Shown piece after piece: positions 7,619 through 11,093 of a stretch of 11,093 bases of DNA. The notes under the pieces are model-generated. The model did not search any database. It was not told the origin of the DNA and worked only from the letters and a program-made list of their open reading frames with translations. How positions within the stretch are numbered: the stretch's first letter is position 1; each line of letters begins with the position of its first letter. Both the position numbers and the translations under genes were made by a program. The DNA is from DATFYI01 sp035315125 (GTDB lineage: Bacteria > Chloroflexota > Anaerolineae > Anaerolineales > Anaerolineaceae), in the NCBI GenBank assembly GCA_035315125.1, contig DATFYI010000265.1:1-11093 (forward strand). Direction: 5' to 3'.

Positions 7619-7648
7619 GGGTTAAGCATACACGTTCCAGGCTAACCC
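7619..7648 (-). promoter_or_regulatory. Hairpin directly 5' of the HIT gene ribosome binding site
   Basis: GGGTTAAGC (7619-7627) and GCTAACCC (7641-7648) can pair with one bulged A around a 13-base loop. On the transcript the stem ends one or two bases before GGAGGA at 7617-7612. It contains the alternative ATG at 7629, which helps rule that codon out as the start. It could stabilise the mRNA end or keep the ribosome binding site open; the role is inferred. Confidence 0.4.
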
Positions 7649-7685
7649 GGCAAGCCGATTCAGGGATAAAGCATTCAAACAATCA

Positions 7686-7711
7686 TTCACCCCGGAAACA
7701 GCCGGGGTGAA
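7686..7711 (-). terminator. Hairpin terminator after tpiA
   Basis: TTCACCCCGG (7686-7695) and CCGGGGTGAA (7702-7711) form a perfect 10 bp GC-rich stem with a 6-base loop, 35 bases past the tpiA stop. On the minus strand it is followed by TGATTGTTTGAA, which is T-rich but not an unbroken T run. On the plus strand the following bases are A-rich, so it fits the tpiA direction. Confidence 0.65.
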
Positions 7712-7745
7712 CGAAGAAAATCATACCAATGCTGCAGCAACAAAT

Positions 7746-8501
7746 TTACTTTCTGGCTGTCTGGACGATCTGGATAAAGTCGGGTTTCAAACTTGCTCCA
7801 CCTACCAGGGCGCCATCGATTTCCGGCTGGCCAAAAAATTCGGCTGCATTGCCGCCGGTCACAGAGCCGCCGTACAACACGCGCACAGCCTGGGCAACCT
7901 GCTCGCCAAACAATTCCTGCAGCGGCTTGCGAATGTCATCTGCCACCACCTGGTTGGCGCCTTCACCGCTGGCAGCTCGCCCGGTGCCAATAGCCCAGAC
8001 CGGCTCGTAGGCAATCACAATCTGGGCGGCTTGTTCTGGCGGGATGCCCTGCAATCCTTCGCGCATCTGGCGGGTGACCACTTCAGCGGTGTGACCAGCT
8101 TCATTTTCCGATAGGGTTTCTCCAACGCACATAATCGGCACAAGCCCAATCGCCAGGGCCGCCTTCACCTTGCGATTGACCGTGGAATCCGACTCGCCAA
8201 AATAAGCCCGGCGCTCGGAATGGCCCAGAATGACGTATTGGCAGAACTCCTTGACCATGGCTGGTGAAACTGCCCCCGTAAAAGCACCCGAGGCCTCATA
8301 ATGCATATCCTGAGCGCCGACCCCGATGCTAGTGCCTGCCAGCATAGCCGAAATAGCCATCAAGGAAGTAAAAGGCGGGCAAATTACTCGCTCTACCGAT
8401 GGAACGGCCTGGAGACCTGGCAGCAGCTCGGCCACCAAAGTGCGCGCCCCCTCCACGGTCTTATTCATTTTCCAATTTCCAGCTACAAATGGCTTACGCA
8501 T
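7746..8501 (-). CDS. tpiA: Triosephosphate isomerase
   Basis: TpiA interconverts dihydroxyacetone phosphate and glyceraldehyde 3-phosphate in glycolysis and gluconeogenesis, as a cytoplasmic TIM barrel. The 251-residue length is normal. Catalytic residues are all visible: Asn9 and Lys11 in GNWKMNK, His94 in LGHSERR, and Glu166 in AYEPVWAIGTG, the last also starting the flexible loop 6. The phosphate-binding YGGSV (210-214) and GALVGGASL (230-238) are intact. I chose ATG 8501: GAGG lies five bases ahead of it. A GTG at 8507, two codons upstream, overlaps that ribosome binding site and is less likely. The gene is 65 bp after the kinase gene, so both may be on one transcript, and it is closed by a strong hairpin. 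The usual gap and pgk partners are not in view. Confidence 0.98.
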   Translation of the reverse strand: MRKPFVAGNWKMNKTVEGARTLVAELLPGLQAVPSVERVICPPFTSLMAISAMLAGTSIGVGAQDMHYEASGAFTGAVSPAMVKEFCQYVILGHSERRAYFGESDSTVNRKVKAALAIGLVPIMCVGETLSENEAGHTAEVVTRQMREGLQGIPPEQAAQIVIAYEPVWAIGTGRAASGEGANQVVADDIRKPLQELFGEQVAQAVRVLYGGSVTGGNAAEFFGQPEIDGALVGGASLKPDFIQIVQTARK

Positions 8502-8566
8502 ACTCACCTCACAAGAAGAATTGTTTTTAATGCCTCACCTCAGTTTTCAGGTAAGGAACATTTGGA

Positions 8567-10354
8567 TTACGGATTGAGCTGTTTTTTCAAAACCTGAGCT
8601 TCCAGGTTTATCCAGACCGGTACAGAACTATCCTCTAGCAGAGTATTCACTTGAGTATTAGCAAGCTGCAGATCCTTATTCTGAATAGAAACTTCAATCT
8701 GCAACAGCCTGGCTTCCGGGAAACGGGCGATCTGGAACGGCGTCGCCAGTATTTTATCGAGCTGTGTTTGAGCCAAAGCCGGATCGCCGTAATAAAGCTG
8801 ATAGCGGATTTTTGCCACCACCATCAGGGGATGCTGGCCGATTTGTTTGAAAAATGCACCCGAAAGAGGATCTTTGGCTGCATTGTAAAACACTTGATGG
8901 ATAAGATCAAGCTGTTCCACCGTGATATTCGTCAGTGAAATTTGCCCCGGTTGGCTGGCTTTACCGATCAAGAGTGCTGACGGCAGCCAGGCCTGTTGGT
9001 TATCCAGATAGTGAATGTCTGAATATAATGTATTGACGTCACTATTTGACAAAGCCAGCACTGCATCCAGTTGTTTGTCAGAATCTTGCAAATCTCCTTT
9101 TGACCAGTCGGCAACTGCATTTTTCAGGGCCAGTTGCAGAGCATTCTGACCGGGGGTAATGGATTGTGCCAGGTTTGTCGGGGTTCTCAGAATAGCAGGA
9201 ACGACCGTTGCAAGACTGGCAGCCTGGCGGGTAGCCTTGGCGATTGCGCCATTTTTCAAAACCTGACCGCCAATCATCACGCACAAGGCTAGCAAAATTA
9301 ATCCGGCGGCAATCCCTAATATCAGCCAGCCGGTTTTTATCTTTTTCCTGGCAGGTTTTGCGACAGTTACAGGAGGTTTTTCTGCGCCCGCCACAATCGT
9401 AACGGGCGTAGCCAGTTGCTGGTCAGCAGGATTCTGGTCTGGTTCCACCGGCAGATCATTGGCTACCAGCGTTCCAGTGACGGTCGTGGAATTGAAATTG
9501 GCGACTGTAGGCGGCTGATTGGCTGGCTCCGGCTGCAGGGCGGCGTGCAAAGATTGGACAAAAGAGCTGACGTCAGAATAGCGGTCTTGCGGGGCTTTCG
9601 CCAATGCTTTTACTAGAACCTGCTCCATTGCTTTTGAAATCTCGGGGTTGCCCTGGCTGGGTAACGGTAGCGGAGTATAAATTTGATCGTGGATGATCGA
9701 AAAGGGACTATCGGCATTAAAAGGCACCTTACCGACGGTCAATTCATAAACCATTACAGCGAAAGAATAAATATCCGAGCGGGCATCCAGATCAGGTTTT
9801 GATAAGGCTTGTTCGGGGGAGATATATTGAGGGGTACCCACCATACGGTCTGCCGTCAGGCTGCTCTCACCGGTCTCAACCAAGCGCGCCAGGCCGAAAT
9901 CCGCCAGGTAGATTTGACCATCCTGACCCAGCAGAACGTTGGAGGGTTTGATATCCCGGTGCAGGATGTTCTGCCGGTGGGCGTAGGCCAGGGCTGCACC
10001 GACCGAATCAACTACACGCAATGTTTCTGAAGATGACAGCCGCCCTCTTGCCAAACGATCCTTGAGGGTTTCGCCCTCAATAAATTTCATCACCAGATAA
10101 GGCCGGCCTTCAAATTGCGAAAAATCATAAACCGGTACAATATTGGGATGTTCTAACCTGGCCACCACCCGGGCTTCCCGTTGGAAGCGCGCCAGGAAAT
10201 TGGGATCGTCCATAAAAGCATAATGCAGGACTTTGATAGCGACGTAGCGGTCAAGCGCGGGATGGTAAGCTTTGTAGACAGTAGCCATGCCGCCCTGTCC
10301 AAGCTGCTCCACCAGGTTGTAAGCGCCAATTGTTTCACCAACTGCAAAAGGCAT
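8567..10354 (-). CDS. Transmembrane Ser/Thr protein kinase (PknB type)
   Basis: A 595-residue Hanks-type kinase. The kinase domain spans about 12-272: glycine loop GQGGMATVY (19-27), Lys41 in VAIKVL, Glu60 on the C helix, HRDIKPSN (132-139) with catalytic Asp134, DFG (152-154), and an activation segment with Thr/Ser-rich TGESSLTADRMVGTPQYISPE (161-181). All residues needed for activity are present. A proline-rich linker (275-335) and a basic patch (RKKIK) lead to one membrane helix (343-364). The outer part (365-595) has no PASTA repeats; it is helical-looking and reminiscent of TPR-like repeats, so the stimulus is unknown. I chose ATG 10354 because GGAGAG precedes it; a TTG at 10372 is possible. 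It lies 65 bp before tpiA and 239 bp after the glycosyltransferase. A metabolic or cell-wall role is only a guess from neighbours. Confidence 0.96.
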   Translation of the reverse strand: MPFAVGETIGAYNLVEQLGQGGMATVYKAYHPALDRYVAIKVLHYAFMDDPNFLARFQREARVVARLEHPNIVPVYDFSQFEGRPYLVMKFIEGETLKDRLARGRLSSSETLRVVDSVGAALAYAHRQNILHRDIKPSNVLLGQDGQIYLADFGLARLVETGESSLTADRMVGTPQYISPEQALSKPDLDARSDIYSFAVMVYELTVGKVPFNADSPFSIIHDQIYTPLPLPSQGNPEISKAMEQVLVKALAKAPQDRYSDVSSFVQSLHAALQPEPANQPPTVANFNSTTVTGTLVANDLPVEPDQNPADQQLATPVTIVAGAEKPPVTVAKPARKKIKTGWLILGIAAGLILLALCVMIGGQVLKNGAIAKATRQAASLATVVPAILRTPTNLAQSITPGQNALQLALKNAVADWSKGDLQDSDKQLDAVLALSNSDVNTLYSDIHYLDNQQAWLPSALLIGKASQPGQISLTNITVEQLDLIHQVFYNAAKDPLSGAFFKQIGQHPLMVVAKIRYQLYYGDPALAQTQLDKILATPFQIARFPEARLLQIEVSIQNKDLQLANTQVNTLLEDSSVPVWINLEAQVLKKQLNP

Positions 10355-10593
10355 TTCCGCTCTCCGGGGCAATGTTCGATTGCTTTATTACATGCCCGCC
10401 ACAATTTGGATCTTATTTCGGGTTGTGTCTAAAAAAAAATCTAACAATCTTATTTTATGCTTAAAAAGAACTTCCGACCAGAAGAAAACGGCCTTAAATC
10501 CATAACTTCCGTGACATATTACGGCTCATGGAAAAAATTTCTCATTTATACCACCCATAAAGCAATATTCTTTTCACTTCAGACCTAGAGCTA
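10355..10593. other. Intergenic region upstream of the kinase gene
   Basis: No gene is credible in these 239 bases. They are AT-rich and hold the kinase ribosome binding site (GGAGAG), a run of nine A (10431-10439), two exact copies of AACTTCCG at 10469-10476 and 10504-10511, and an imperfect palindrome CCGT-N8-ACGG at 10509-10524. The kinase promoter is presumably here, but I cannot pick a -35/-10 pair with confidence. No clear terminator for the glycosyltransferase gene is seen. Confidence 0.55.
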
Positions 10594-11093
10594 TCAGGGG
10601 TTTACTACAGGCCTGCGCTGACGGTCTTCCCGGTGAGAGGTCAATTGAGCCCGCCGCAGATACTGGACGATTTTTACACCGGCAATCCCGAAATACCCCA
10701 ATGCGCTCGAAAGCAGCCAGGGGGCCAAAGCCAGACCGACCGTCGGCCAAAGCACATAAACGGTTGTGACAAGGTAAGCGCCCATGGCCAGCTCGCCCCA
10801 CACGGTAATCGGCATGCGGCTTTTGTGCTTTTTACTTACAACGCTTACCTGCGGCTCAAGTTTGGGGGTCACTTCAAACACACCGCCATCATACAACGTC
10901 CCCGAAATCACACCCAGGGCACAGTTTACGGAGAGGCCTACACCCATGATGACCAAACCGGGGATCAAGATCAACCGGTCAATTAAGCGGGGTACGCGCT
11001 CAGTTTTGGCAAGCGCATACATGAGCGGCGGCGCAATGCCGGCGGCTGCCGTCCAGGGAAAATAGATGAAATACCTGGGATCAACCAGACCCA
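10594..11093 (-). CDS. C-terminal part of a membrane glycosyltransferase, probably family 2 (5' end outside window)
   Basis: The frame is open from the window edge to the stop TGA at 10594, giving about 165 residues of C-terminus. Visible are about four hydrophobic segments, with GGVFEVTPK after the second or third. A short S/T/E-x-TPK sequence just after a membrane pair is typical of processive, cellulose-synthase-like family 2 glycosyltransferases (general family knowledge). The protein ends in a basic, soluble tail with many Arg residues. The catalytic domain (DxD, QxxRW) would lie outside the window, so the assignment depends on the C-terminal pattern alone. If right, the enzyme builds or exports a polysaccharide or glycolipid at the cytoplasmic membrane. 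An unrelated multi-pass membrane protein cannot be excluded. Confidence 0.6.
   Translation of the reverse strand, partial: GLVDPRYFIYFPWTAAAGIAPPLMYALAKTERVPRLIDRLILIPGLVIMGVGLSVNCALGVISGTLYDGGVFEVTPKLEPQVSVVSKKHKSRMPITVWGELAMGAYLVTTVYVLWPTVGLALAPWLLSSALGYFGIAGVKIVQYLRRAQLTSHREDRQRRPVVNP

Noticed and set aside
7627..7629. ATG start for the HIT gene
   Set aside because: No ribosome binding site ahead of it and it is inside a hairpin; GTG 7605 has GGAGGA at ideal spacing.
10431..10439. T9 run (minus strand) as terminator of the glycosyltransferase gene
   Set aside because: No GC-rich stem precedes the T run, and it lies about 155 bases past the stop, in the kinase upstream region.
1..11093. 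CRISPR array, tRNA, rRNA, insertion sequence or prophage genes
   Set aside because: No regularly spaced repeats, cloverleaf-like or rRNA-like stretches, transposase motifs or terminal inverted repeats were noticed on either strand by eye.

Overview
The window reads as about 11 kb of chromosomal, housekeeping-type DNA from a bacterium. The protein styles suggest a member of the Chloroflexota, perhaps Anaerolineae: a PknB-type kinase with a C-terminal extracytoplasmic domain, an Atg22/UMF1-type transporter, an M50-like protein with an SASDRRAW motif, and a DUF4173 membrane protein. That placement is inference from family resemblance, not from a marker gene. All nine genes recognised lie on the minus strand, so transcription runs from high to low coordinates. 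I saw no tRNA, rRNA, CRISPR array, insertion sequence, phage gene or integration scar.

Layout in the direction of transcription: (1) 11093-10594, the C-terminal membrane part of a probable family 2 glycosyltransferase, cut by the window edge. (2) 10354-8567, a transmembrane Ser/Thr protein kinase. (3) 8501-7746, triosephosphate isomerase (tpiA), followed by a strong hairpin at 7711-7686 that probably ends this unit. (4) 7605-7144, a HIT-family nucleotide hydrolase, best started at a GTG with a strong ribosome binding site. (5) 7042-5462, an Atg22/UMF1-like MFS transporter. (6) 5465-4719, an M50-like membrane metallopeptidase whose TTG start overlaps the MFS stop. (7) 4673-4164, a small SET-domain protein with a post-SET cysteine cluster. 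(8) 4048-2391, a DUF4173-type membrane protein whose frame is broken near its N-terminus at a run of seven A (seven T on the coding strand). (9) 2159-1, the disaggregase ClpB, with the last roughly 140 residues outside the window.

The MFS, M50-like and SET genes are tightly packed (3 bp overlap, then 45 bp) and may be one operon, possibly extending into the DUF4173 gene after a 115 bp leader with several inverted repeats. clpB has its own 231 bp upstream region, with an 8+8 bp inverted repeat that does not match CIRCE and resembles HAIR only in its CTTG core.

I did not find a clearly new multi-gene system. The points most worth a second look are the homopolymer frameshift with a possible slippage rescue, the leader that could hide the ribosome binding site of the same gene, the bacterial SET protein beside a membrane protease and transporter, and the inverted repeat upstream of clpB.
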